A stretch of DNA of 64,000 nucleotides from Diplocloster agilis (GTDB lineage: Bacteria > Bacillota > Clostridia > Lachnospirales > Lachnospiraceae). A program made the position numbers and the translations under genes. This document shows positions 44,577 to 53,326 of the stretch, piece by piece (position 1 is the first letter of the stretch; each line of letters begins with the position of its first letter). The stretch spans positions 62,001 to 126,000 of the forward strand of contig NZ_JAHQCW010000007.1 in assembly GCF_019042275.1 (NCBI RefSeq), read 5' to 3'. The notes below the pieces were generated by a model. The model ran no database searches and had not been told where the DNA came from. It saw only the letters and a program-made list of their open reading frames with translations.

Positions 44577-47036
44577 CTACGAGTCTTCCTCAAAATGCTT
44601 TTCTTTCAGAATGACTCGTTTATCGTCATCATATCTCTTATTTCCAGCCAGGAACTTGCCGATTGAGAATTTGGCTTCCCTGTCGGTGGCCCGGTCCACC
44701 AACTCTTTAACTTCCGCTACCGTCACATTATGGTCATCGGTCTGCCGGTTCCCGATCTCATTATACAGCGCCAGAATACCCATTTCCTCGATGGAATAAC
44801 CAATCTCATTGGCATAGTGTTTGGCAAATTCTATGAGCTCATCGTTATTAAACACCGGGATTTCAATGGTGGATATAAATTTTCCGGCAAACACCGGATT
44901 CTTCACCAGGCACTGATAGAGCTCTTCTTTACTGTCCTCCAGCACGATCAAAGACTCTTCGGTCAAAGAACACATCCAGCGGTCCAGGTCATTGACCGTC
45001 TTTTCCGACATGGATCCGGCCTGTTCGATAACCAGGGCTCCGCCCCGGATTTTTTTCATCACATCCGCCACTTTCTTATTATTCAGCGTCTTTGCCGTAA
45101 TCTTTCCGACTTTGGCATCCTTTTTATTTTTAACCTGATAGATCGCTTTCACTACATCGATGGCGAGGACCGTCTTCCCTGTGCCATGCTCCCCGGTAAT
45201 CAGAATGTTTCCCGTAATCGAGGTGCCGTTGCGCTTCTTACAGTTCCGTTCATTTTCCAGCACGGTTTCCAGCTGCTGCCGCATGCCTCTCACCGGTATG
45301 AAATAGTTAAAAATGTCATGGTATTCTTTGGGCAGCGGTTTTAAGGCCAGAGGTTCCCTTACCTGGGTCATCTCCAGCTGTGCTCTCGCCTCTGTCTCCA
45401 CCAGGGCCTCTATATCATCGGGTATGCTGTCCTCGATCTTTTCCTCCAGATCGTTTGCCGCGTCGTCGTTATCTTCCGTCAAAGCGGATTCTTCGGCTTG
45501 GTCGCTCTCCTCTTCCGCGCTGTCTGCGGCTTCCTCCCATTCATTTTCCAGATCTTCGATGTCATCCGCTTCCTGTCTTTGCAGAACCTCTTCCTGATCC
45601 GGCTCATATTTTTCCAGCAGGCTCTTCACATCGTCCGGGATCTGGACCTGATAATCCTCGTTGAGCATCTGATCGATCTTTTCTTTTGACTCTTTGATCG
45701 CGGCGTGGGCCTGAAGCACGATGTCTTCGGACGCTTTCTCAAAGCGTTCACCCATGATCTCTTTTAGGTTATTGGCCAGCTCTTCTTCCAACGCTTCCTC
45801 ATCTAATTTGGCGCTGTCGGCCGATTTAAACGGATCAAACGCATGATGAACAACCGGCTCGTTTAATTCATAATCCGGTTCCAAATCAATCTTCTTTTTC
45901 GTACGCTTTTTGCTGGCGGCCATCTCCACACGGCTTCTCCTGGGCAAAGGCCGAAACGGATCGCTTGGGAGCCCATCCGGCTCCTCTTCCTGATAACTCT
46001 GTATCTCCGAGTTCTCCTGGCTGCCATCCTGTACACCATGTTCTGTATCTGTTTCTTCCGCCAAAGCGCCGTCTTCCGGTTCCGGCGCAGCTTCTACGGG
46101 CTGTTCCTCTATTGGCGCATCCGCCTGCGCTTTCATCCGCTGTACTTCAGCAGCCAGATCCGGCAGTTCCATTCCTGGCTCATCGATTGCCGAAACAGGC
46201 GCTTCCTCATCCGCTTCCTTTTTCTTACTCCTCAGGATCTGGAACTTTCGTACCGGGGCGTCTTCCCGCTCTTCTTCCAAGTCTTCCCGTTCATCCTGTC
46301 TGCCGGTTGCCGCCGTCCTTCTGGGAACAGCAGGCTTAACCGGCTCCTCCTTAGGAGCCTCTTCCTTCTCTGCCTCTTCCCGTACCGGCACCGGCTCCTG
46401 TGCAGGGGCCGGTGCATTTTTGGTTGCCATGGCGGCCTCATATTTTTCCTGCTGCAAGGGAGTCAGCGGTTTGAACAGCTTCTTTAATTCCATGGCCTTT
46501 GTGACGAATTCTCCTTCGCTGAACCATAGAATCAGTTCATCGCACTCATCCACACACTTCTGTGTCATTCCCGCGGAAGCATATAGCCTAGCCAATTCAA
46601 AGACCCATTTTTCGTCGTATTCATGCCGTTTATAATCTTCCAGAATCTTTATCTGATCCTCTATCGCAGAACCCCTCGCCTGATATATCCTGTATTTTAA
46701 GATAAAGCGGTCCGTATCGTTGGGCGCCAGCTGCACAAATTCCTGAAAATAATCGATTGCTTCGTCAATCTCTCCAAGCTTAACGCTCAGCTCGGATAGC
46801 CGGTATACGATTCGACGGCTGGACGGGGAATATTCATAGGCTTGCAGCAGAAACTCACGCGCTTCTTCATATTGTCCGTTTTTCCGGTAAATCTCACTGG
46901 CCAGGCAAAGCATGCGGGCGTTTTTTACTCTTGTCCAATCTACCGTTTCTGCTATTTCCAAAGCGGACGTATAGTCCCTTAGCTCTATTAATTTATTTAT
47001 TTTTCCAACTTTTATTCGGTATTCATTTTTATCCAA
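44577..47036 (-). CDS. TPR protein with C-terminal AAA-type domain
   Basis: About 819 residues: N-terminal tetratricopeptide repeats to about 215, a long Pro/Glu-rich disordered segment (about 215-580), and a C-terminal AAA domain with P-loop GEHGTGKT. The Walker B position reads GALVIEQAG, lacking the usual Asp-Glu, so hydrolysis may be lost or altered. The TTG at 47036 is preferred because AGAGGTG lies 6 bp upstream; a GTG at 47045 falls inside that site. Function unknown; possibly a scaffold. Confidence 0.75.
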   Translation of the reverse strand: MDKNEYRIKVGKINKLIELRDYTSALEIAETVDWTRVKNARMLCLASEIYRKNGQYEEAREFLLQAYEYSPSSRRIVYRLSELSVKLGEIDEAIDYFQEFVQLAPNDTDRFILKYRIYQARGSAIEDQIKILEDYKRHEYDEKWVFELARLYASAGMTQKCVDECDELILWFSEGEFVTKAMELKKLFKPLTPLQQEKYEAAMATKNAPAPAQEPVPVREEAEKEEAPKEEPVKPAVPRRTAATGRQDEREDLEEEREDAPVRKFQILRSKKKEADEEAPVSAIDEPGMELPDLAAEVQRMKAQADAPIEEQPVEAAPEPEDGALAEETDTEHGVQDGSQENSEIQSYQEEEPDGLPSDPFRPLPRRSRVEMAASKKRTKKKIDLEPDYELNEPVVHHAFDPFKSADSAKLDEEALEEELANNLKEIMGERFEKASEDIVLQAHAAIKESKEKIDQMLNEDYQVQIPDDVKSLLEKYEPDQEEVLQRQEADDIEDLENEWEEAADSAEEESDQAEESALTEDNDDAANDLEEKIEDSIPDDIEALVETEARAQLEMTQVREPLALKPLPKEYHDIFNYFIPVRGMRQQLETVLENERNCKKRNGTSITGNILITGEHGTGKTVLAIDVVKAIYQVKNKKDAKVGKITAKTLNNKKVADVMKKIRGGALVIEQAGSMSEKTVNDLDRWMCSLTEESLIVLEDSKEELYQCLVKNPVFAGKFISTIEIPVFNNDELIEFAKHYANEIGYSIEEMGILALYNEIGNRQTDDHNVTVAEVKELVDRATDREAKFSIGKFLAGNKRYDDDKRVILKEKHFEEDS

Positions 47037-47122
47037 CTGAATCACCTCTGCCGATTTTGCCTATCGTTTTTAGTTTATCATACTCGTTACGGCCTTGTCA
47101 AAATATTGAGGCGTATTAAATT

Positions 47123-47160
47123 AAAATAGCCGCTACAGGTTTTCCTATAACGGCTATTTT
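47123..47160. terminator. Terminator at the end of the non-coding region
   Basis: AAAATAGCCG and CGGCTATTTT form a perfect stem with A/T tails on both sides. On the minus strand it lies upstream of the TPR gene, so it must end a transcript coming from 48.1 kb. Confidence 0.85.
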
Positions 47161-48071
47161 ATATATTTAATTATTTTATATTTTTATTTAAAACCGGAGG
47201 CTTTTTTCGATTCTTGATTCTTGCGTTTTATTTTACTTCTTTATGAAACGATCTTCTACTTATTCTTCTTTTGTATACTTTCGTCACTGTCATCCAAAAT
47301 TTCCAAAGACACTTTCTCGTCATGCCTTCTTCTATAATTTCAATCCATATATAATATATCAATCTTCTTAATAAAAACAGCGGGAAGACTTTCTATACGA
47401 TATATGATCTACTCTTATCTTTTGACTCCCGTTTCTTTACACGTTCATCAAAAATTTTTGGATCACTGATGTGGTATTCCTTCAATATGTTGGCAAATTC
47501 CGAATCCTTTATTCCTTAACCAGATCTATCTCTCCGATTCACTTTTATCATTTTCTGACTGGTTTATCTTCTTTTTTCTATAAGGCCTTTCTCGCAAGAA
47601 TTATTTGCCATACCACTAACATATTGAACCAGTTTTGTTTCTGACATGTCCACGGGACTCGACCTCCTATCCATTTTCATCAAATCTACTCATCCACTAT
47701 CACACGAACTGCCGATCAAAGATAAAATCTGAAAACCGAACTCTTTTCTGGTCTTACTTAAGATCCTATATCCTTCACTTCTGACTCCTGATCTTGAGTA
47801 TTGACCAGATCACTTAACCTGCTGAATCATGAACTACATCTTTCATCATCAGTTACGAATCTTAATCTTTACTGCTAATCGATCATCTTGGTAAATTCCG
47901 ATACTTCTGATCTTTCTTTCTGACCTTACTTCTTTTCTACTTTCTGATTCCTGTCCTTTCGTTACTGATTACTTATCCTACTGTTAGTGGAACTTTCATC
48001 TTTACTGCGGAATCTTTGATCTTTGTTTGTTTTTGTAGATTTTTGATTTGAAGTTGCTGTTGTCTTTTGTT
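47161..48071 (-). ncRNA. Purine-rich untranslated transcript, candidate
   Basis: About 0.9 kb between a TTGACA promoter (48078-48106) and the terminator at 47123-47160. On the minus strand it is rich in A and G (AAGAT, AGAAG, AAAGA words), low in obvious structure, and broken by stops in all frames apart from short peptides. It directly follows jetC. It may be a regulatory RNA, a very long 3' region, or decayed coding DNA. Confidence 0.4.
47393..47680 (-). pseudogene. Broken small reading frame
   Basis: One frame of 96 codons runs from an ATG at 47680 to TAG at 47393, interrupted by two in-frame TAA codons. The first piece reads MKMDRRSSPVDM... to GLIEKRR; the last piece ...NILKEYHISDPKIFDE... 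is protein-like. No family was recognised. It is read as a decayed gene; the only intact product would be 38 residues. Confidence 0.3.
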
Positions 48072-48077
48072 GTGATT

Positions 48078-48106
48078 ATAGTAACACTCACCCCGTAATT
48101 TGTCAA
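48078..48106 (-). promoter_or_regulatory. Promoter downstream of jetC
   Basis: On the minus strand a consensus TTGACA (48101-48106), 17 bp, TACTAT (48078-48083); TATAAT overlaps 3 bp further on. It faces away from jetC, into the non-coding 1 kb. Confidence 0.65.
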
Positions 48107-48201
48107 TACGTTTTCACACAATTTTAATATTTTTCTTCATTTCAAATACACTTCGCGTAATTCACTGTGAATTGTTCTAATTTTACGAATTTATCAGACA
48201 A

Positions 48202-51200
48202 TTACATCAATTGCAATTGTTCCTGCTCGTAGGAGATCGGGATGTATTCCAGTTCCGATTCTTCGGTCTGGCTGCGATAATCTACAACAACCGTCTGCTG
48301 CCTGCCGCTGATAAATTTCTGTCCCAGGATATAGTTCACCTCAAATCTGCCGGTTATGGCGGGCGTCGCCCCGCGGGCCGGCACGATCAGCTGGACGTGG
48401 TTGTTTTTGAGCAGCTGGAAAATGGGCTCCCAGATATAGATATCTTTTGCCGCTCCGAATGGGTTATCGATAAAAATCACTTTTCTAAGCTCCACCGGAT
48501 CGGTATTGCCCGCATAGATACTGGTGATATAATTTACAACCGCTACCAGGAACTGGATATAGATACCCTGGGACTGTCCCGTACTTCCCACCGCTTCCTC
48601 ATACCTTAGATACCGGCTCTGCTCGATCATCCGCTCCCTCTTATAGAGATTCAGTTTTATGGCGTCCATATCGGTTACGATGACGGAGAACAGTTTTTTC
48701 CAGGCCAGCTGGTTTTTGACATATTTAAGCCTTTCGTTTGGATTTTCTATGGCATCGGCATGCTCCGTGATCTGATCCACATATCTGGACATGGCCTCCT
48801 TAAACTGCTCCTCCTGCCGGTATGGGATCTGAAGCGTCAGTATGGAAACCGGCTTTCCGTCCAGATTGATTTTGGACAGTTTGGGCAGACGCTCCAGTTC
48901 TTCTTTGATATTCATACAGCTTTGCAGGCATTGGTTTTCAAAGTTATCCTTGATCTTGGACATATCTTCGATCCCTTTGCTTACCCTGTCCTTTTCCAGC
49001 CCGATGCATCGTATGGTCTGCTCCAGCTTTTCCGTCTGTCTGTCCACTTCCGTCCCGCTCTGGGGACTTAAGATACTCTGTTTGATCTCCTGGGCCAGAT
49101 CAAAGGCTCCAAGGGTGGTCAGGATCTCAGCCAGGCTGTTTTTCTCTTTCAGGAACTCTTCCCTTCGGACTGTTTCTTCCCGTTTCATTTTCGCATACTG
49201 CTTTTTCAGGTCACGGTATGTTTCTTTCAGAGAAATTCCGCTATCCAGCAATTCCTGCTGATCCGACCGGTTGATGCCTTCGGCTTTCATCATTTGTTCC
49301 ATATCTTCCTGCATGGCTTCCAGGGCATAACACTGGGAGATCAGCTCCCTTAAGCTGCTCTCGTCTCTGACCAGATCTTCTTCCAGCTGTTTCGCGGCCT
49401 TTCTGCTCTCAGAAACCAGCAGTTCCAATCGTTCCTGGGACAGCTCCATTTCCTCCACCGCGCCATACTGCTGCTCGATCATGCTGCGGGCATGCTGCAC
49501 ACTGCCCTGTTTCTTATGGTACATACCCAGATCCGCATCCAGCTGTTTCTGCAGCTCTTTTACACGCTCGCTGAACTCCTGGGCGGTATTCCGTATCTGA
49601 AGCAGCTCTTCCTGAGTGCTTCTTCGCATTCCCACCTGGTCGTATCTGGCCGCCAGTTCTTCTATTGAGACGTTACGGTACTGAATCGCGGCTTTTGCCC
49701 GTTCCATAACCGCCCGATAGTTTTCCAGCAGTTTCAGTTTATCCGATGTATCGGAAGATTCCGTCTCGTAGGCTTCTTTTTTCCCCTTGAAAATGATCTC
49801 AAGCTCCCGCCTGGTATGTGTGGGGTCCGTCACCTCTGTCCCCCGGTCATAAGACGCGTAAACTTCCGCCCACTCTTGCCGTATCCGGTCGATTTCCCGG
49901 CCTGTATGATCTTTTTGCTGCTGATAACGGGTCAATTCTTTTCGGAGTTCACGGATTTGGTCCCGGAGACTGATCAGCGCTTCGGCTTTTTCCGCCGACT
50001 GCATTTCCAGGCGGCGGATTTCATTCTCTCCGTCTTCCAGCGCAGCCTGCAGCTCTGTCAGGGTTCTTAAACGGGCCGTTTCGGCAGACAGGGATTCCCG
50101 TCTTGCTTCTTCCTCTTTCAGCTGTTCCTCCAGCAGCCTGCAGCGGCTGTTCCACTGTTCCTTCAGCAGGAGATTTTGTTCCCCCTGCTGCCGGAGGATG
50201 CGAAGCTCATTGTTTAATGTATCGAATTCTTTTTGTTTCTCCTCGTAGTCAGGGCCGTTCTCAAGGCTCTGCAGGAATTTCAGATCTTCTTCCATGGTCC
50301 GAGTCTGGGATTCGATACGCTTTAATTTCCGCTCTTTTTCCTCCAGCTCTTTCTCAAGCTTGGCGGCCGCCTGGAGCCTGCGCTCTTCATCATAATACAG
50401 GCTTTCATCCTTCGTTACGAATGAAATCCCGCGGGCGTCGGTAAGCTCCCGGCCATTTTCGACTGCGGCCAGGGAGAGCACGGGGATCACCGCATCCCCC
50501 GTCAGCGAATATTTCAGGTTCTGATCCGAAGCCACCTGATCGTAGCCCTCTTTCACCAGCAGTCCATAAGGCAGCAAAGGATAACGTTCCAGCAGCTCCC
50601 TCTGGGCCTGTTCATCCAGGTTCCCCGCATACTCACATCCGATAACGGTTTCGATTCCATGGATTCTCTCGATCTGCTCTTTTAACTTCAGAACCGGTTC
50701 GGATGGGGGAACTGGCTGTTTATTTTTCAGAGAGGCCAGTACTTCCTTCACGGCCTCGCATTCGCTTCGCTTTCTCATACAGACGGAGAGGTTATTTTGA
50801 AATGCTTCCCGCACCGCTTCCTGCCCATTTTCGTTTTCCGGTATCTGATATATTTCCTTTATTTTATCCAGCTGCTGTTTTTTCCCCCGGTACCGGCGGA
50901 AGTATTCCTGGCATTCCTCCTGTCTGGAAGTCAGCCATTCTTCTTTGGAGCTCTGTTTCGCGTCATGGATGCGGATTCTGGCCAGTTCCTCTTCCACCGT
51001 TTTTATTTCCTCCGACAATTCACCGATGCGTTGACGGGCTTCCTGCTCCTGCGCTTTCTTTTTATCCAGCTCCTCCCCGGCGTTTTCAAGCAATAGCAGA
51101 TTGGACTCCCTGTAAAGCTCTTCTATCCTTTGCTGATGCCGCCGGTTCTGTTCTCTTTGCAGCTTTATCGCGTTCTCCAGTACGGCGGCCGTCCGGTCAA

Positions 51201-52611
51201 GCTCCCGTTCCTGATGAAGCCCGGCCTGCAGCCGCTCTTCCTTTTCACGGATCCAGGCCTCCAGCTGATCCATCTGCTCTTTTAAACCGGCCGCGTCCCG
51301 TTCCATCAGGATTTTCATCTGCCCGGCCAGTTCAAAGAGCTGCTCCGTCAATCCCTGATTCTGGCTCTGCACGCTGTCTACCGCCACCCTGGTTGACTCG
51401 AATCGGCCCTTAGCGTCCAGATAGTCCAGGTAGTCGTTGGCGGACTCCTTTTCCGATAACTGTAAGCTCCATTCTCTTCGCTTATCCTCCAGGCCTTCCA
51501 GTTCCCTTCGGTACTGCTCCGTCTTTTGCTCCAGTTCTTTCAGTCCGCATAGCTCCAGCGACAAGGAAGCGCTCTCCGCTTTTCTCATCAGCTCCTGCCT
51601 GCGGATATTTACGGATTCCCGGCGCTGCGTAAGACGGTCACGCGCCTGGTTTTTTTCCTGTTCCCGGTGAAGACAGGTGTTATAAGTCCGGATCAGCTGC
51701 TCTTCCAGGTCTGTCCTGGTATGATAAATATTTTTCAGAGTACCCATCCATTTCATAAAACCGGCTATCATTTCCATCTGGCGGTCATAATTGATGATCT
51801 CATTTTTCTTCCGCGACAGCTCCAGCAGCTTATCCCGGATATCCAGCAGAGTCTGGGCCATGGATACTTCATCTTTATTTCGGTCGATCCTTGAGAAGAA
51901 AGCCTTCTGAATGATTTCCTCAATCAGCAGATCCTCCACCACCTTGCGTGTAGTGCGGTAGTTGGTCTCAAAATAGGTTCTGACATGCCCCTCCGTTTTA
52001 TTGATCCCCCGGATAATCTCCCACTCACTCTCATAGATCCCGTAATCAGCGACAAAGCTCTGATACTCTCCCTTGCGCTCGAACAGACGGACCTGGAGGC
52101 TGAAATCCTTTTTCTCCAGATCGCGCAGATAATTCTTTAACCCCTGGTAGGTGATCCGTTCTTCCCCGCTGCTCAGGGGAAGGTTGCGCAGGTCATTGTC
52201 GTTGAACTCCCGATAGAAAATACAGTAATTAAAATATTCCACTGCCGCCGTATTCCTGTCCTGGACGCCTTCATTGCCGGTCTCTCTGGCTTTCCTGGCA
52301 CAAAATCCGGTGGTCATGTACTGAAAACCGTTTTTGATATGGCAGGGATTTAATTTCCATTCCACCAGGGAATGGATTACGGTGTTGTCATTGCCGGACC
52401 GGAACAGCTTCTCAATGGGCTGTTTTTCATCCAGCGTGCAGTTTGGCAGCATATTCTGCAGCAAGAGCAGCATCAGTACGCTCTTACCTCCTCCGTTTGC
52501 CAGATCATAGATGGTGTTCTTACAGGAAAAACGCATGACAAAATCATCGTAAAACTGGGTCCCGAAGTTATATTTTACATTATTCACCCGAATCCGGTTG
52601 ATCTGCGGCAT
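48202..52611 (-). CDS. JetC/MukB-like SMC-type ATPase
   Basis: A 1469-residue SMC-like protein. P-loop LANGGGKSVLM lies at residues 38-48, long coiled-coil arms fill about 270-1200 with a hinge-like interruption near 600-720, and the C-terminal head holds VIFIDNPFGAAKDIY, where Asn replaces the usual Walker B Glu. It is related to the motor of Wadjet and MksB/MukB condensin systems. It overlaps jetB by 32 bp. No jetD-like gene follows; the next 1 kb is non-coding. Confidence 0.85.
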   Translation of the reverse strand: MPQINRIRVNNVKYNFGTQFYDDFVMRFSCKNTIYDLANGGGKSVLMLLLLQNMLPNCTLDEKQPIEKLFRSGNDNTVIHSLVEWKLNPCHIKNGFQYMTTGFCARKARETGNEGVQDRNTAAVEYFNYCIFYREFNDNDLRNLPLSSGEERITYQGLKNYLRDLEKKDFSLQVRLFERKGEYQSFVADYGIYESEWEIIRGINKTEGHVRTYFETNYRTTRKVVEDLLIEEIIQKAFFSRIDRNKDEVSMAQTLLDIRDKLLELSRKKNEIINYDRQMEMIAGFMKWMGTLKNIYHTRTDLEEQLIRTYNTCLHREQEKNQARDRLTQRRESVNIRRQELMRKAESASLSLELCGLKELEQKTEQYRRELEGLEDKRREWSLQLSEKESANDYLDYLDAKGRFESTRVAVDSVQSQNQGLTEQLFELAGQMKILMERDAAGLKEQMDQLEAWIREKEERLQAGLHQERELDRTAAVLENAIKLQREQNRRHQQRIEELYRESNLLLLENAGEELDKKKAQEQEARQRIGELSEEIKTVEEELARIRIHDAKQSSKEEWLTSRQEECQEYFRRYRGKKQQLDKIKEIYQIPENENGQEAVREAFQNNLSVCMRKRSECEAVKEVLASLKNKQPVPPSEPVLKLKEQIERIHGIETVIGCEYAGNLDEQAQRELLERYPLLPYGLLVKEGYDQVASDQNLKYSLTGDAVIPVLSLAAVENGRELTDARGISFVTKDESLYYDEERRLQAAAKLEKELEEKERKLKRIESQTRTMEEDLKFLQSLENGPDYEEKQKEFDTLNNELRILRQQGEQNLLLKEQWNSRCRLLEEQLKEEEARRESLSAETARLRTLTELQAALEDGENEIRRLEMQSAEKAEALISLRDQIRELRKELTRYQQQKDHTGREIDRIRQEWAEVYASYDRGTEVTDPTHTRRELEIIFKGKKEAYETESSDTSDKLKLLENYRAVMERAKAAIQYRNVSIEELAARYDQVGMRRSTQEELLQIRNTAQEFSERVKELQKQLDADLGMYHKKQGSVQHARSMIEQQYGAVEEMELSQERLELLVSESRKAAKQLEEDLVRDESSLRELISQCYALEAMQEDMEQMMKAEGINRSDQQELLDSGISLKETYRDLKKQYAKMKREETVRREEFLKEKNSLAEILTTLGAFDLAQEIKQSILSPQSGTEVDRQTEKLEQTIRCIGLEKDRVSKGIEDMSKIKDNFENQCLQSCMNIKEELERLPKLSKINLDGKPVSILTLQIPYRQEEQFKEAMSRYVDQITEHADAIENPNERLKYVKNQLAWKKLFSVIVTDMDAIKLNLYKRERMIEQSRYLRYEEAVGSTGQSQGIYIQFLVAVVNYITSIYAGNTDPVELRKVIFIDNPFGAAKDIYIWEPIFQLLKNNHVQLIVPARGATPAITGRFEVNYILGQKFISGRQQTVVVDYRSQTEESELEYIPISYEQEQLQLM

Positions 52612-53326
52612 CGTCTTCTTCCTCCTCCCGGTTCAGTATCTCGAACAGCCTTCCCCGATGTTCCTCGTAGTAGTTGGTGATCAGCGCACGGAATCTGGCC
52701 GTGGGATAATAGCGCTCTTCGGCTTCCGCCAGCAGTTCCTGGGAGACTAAGAAATTAAACACCAGCTTGCTATACCCCCTTTTGGAGTTTCTGGAAGCAC
52801 GGATGCCGGTCCCCTCCTCGCCGGTCACCAGCGGCAGTTCCTCCCACAGAAGCGCCAGAGTCTTGAAGCTGTTCTCTTCCATCTCCTTTAACACCAGGAT
52901 CTCCAGGTCCGCGGTCAGTTTGGCAAAGGCCGAATCCGTATTGTGGATCAGCTCCTCGACGCCCATATATTCGATAAAGGTGTCGCTGGCCGAGTCATGG
53001 TAGAACGTGGCCACCACCTGATATATCAGGAAATAACACAGATAAAGCTCCCGGTTCAGCCGCAGTCCCAGCAGCCGTTTGAGTTCTTCGTTGGAATAGC
53101 CGTAGACCCGGTTTTCCTCCCCCGCGGACACGTAGATCCCGCCCTGATACTCGTAGAGACACAGGTTCATCTTTCCCGCCATCAGATGCACCATATCGTA
53201 GACTTCCGCATTGGACAGATATTCCTCATAGAGCCCTCTGTTCGCTCCTCTGTCCCGGTGGATTTCTTCATTTATTAATAACGCGGATATGATATCCATG
53301 GCTTTTTCCAGGTTACGGCTGTCCAT
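52580..53326 (-). CDS. JetB-like (DUF6063-type) subunit
   Basis: A 248-residue protein, mostly helical with winged-helix character (KLVFNFLVSQELL near the end) and an acidic C-terminus. By position between the JetA- and JetC-like genes and by size it corresponds to the MksE/JetB KITE-type subunit. It overlaps jetA by 14 bp and jetC by 32 bp, typical of tightly coupled complex subunits. Confidence 0.8.
   Translation of the reverse strand: MDSRNLEKAMDIISALLINEEIHRDRGANRGLYEEYLSNAEVYDMVHLMAGKMNLCLYEYQGGIYVSAGEENRVYGYSNEELKRLLGLRLNRELYLCYFLIYQVVATFYHDSASDTFIEYMGVEELIHNTDSAFAKLTADLEILVLKEMEENSFKTLALLWEELPLVTGEEGTGIRASRNSKRGYSKLVFNFLVSQELLAEAEERYYPTARFRALITNYYEEHRGRLFEILNREEEEDDAADQPDSGE

Noticed and set aside
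47161-48071. A jetD gene after jetC.
   Set aside because: No frame longer than about 40 codons on the minus strand and no Toprim-like motif.
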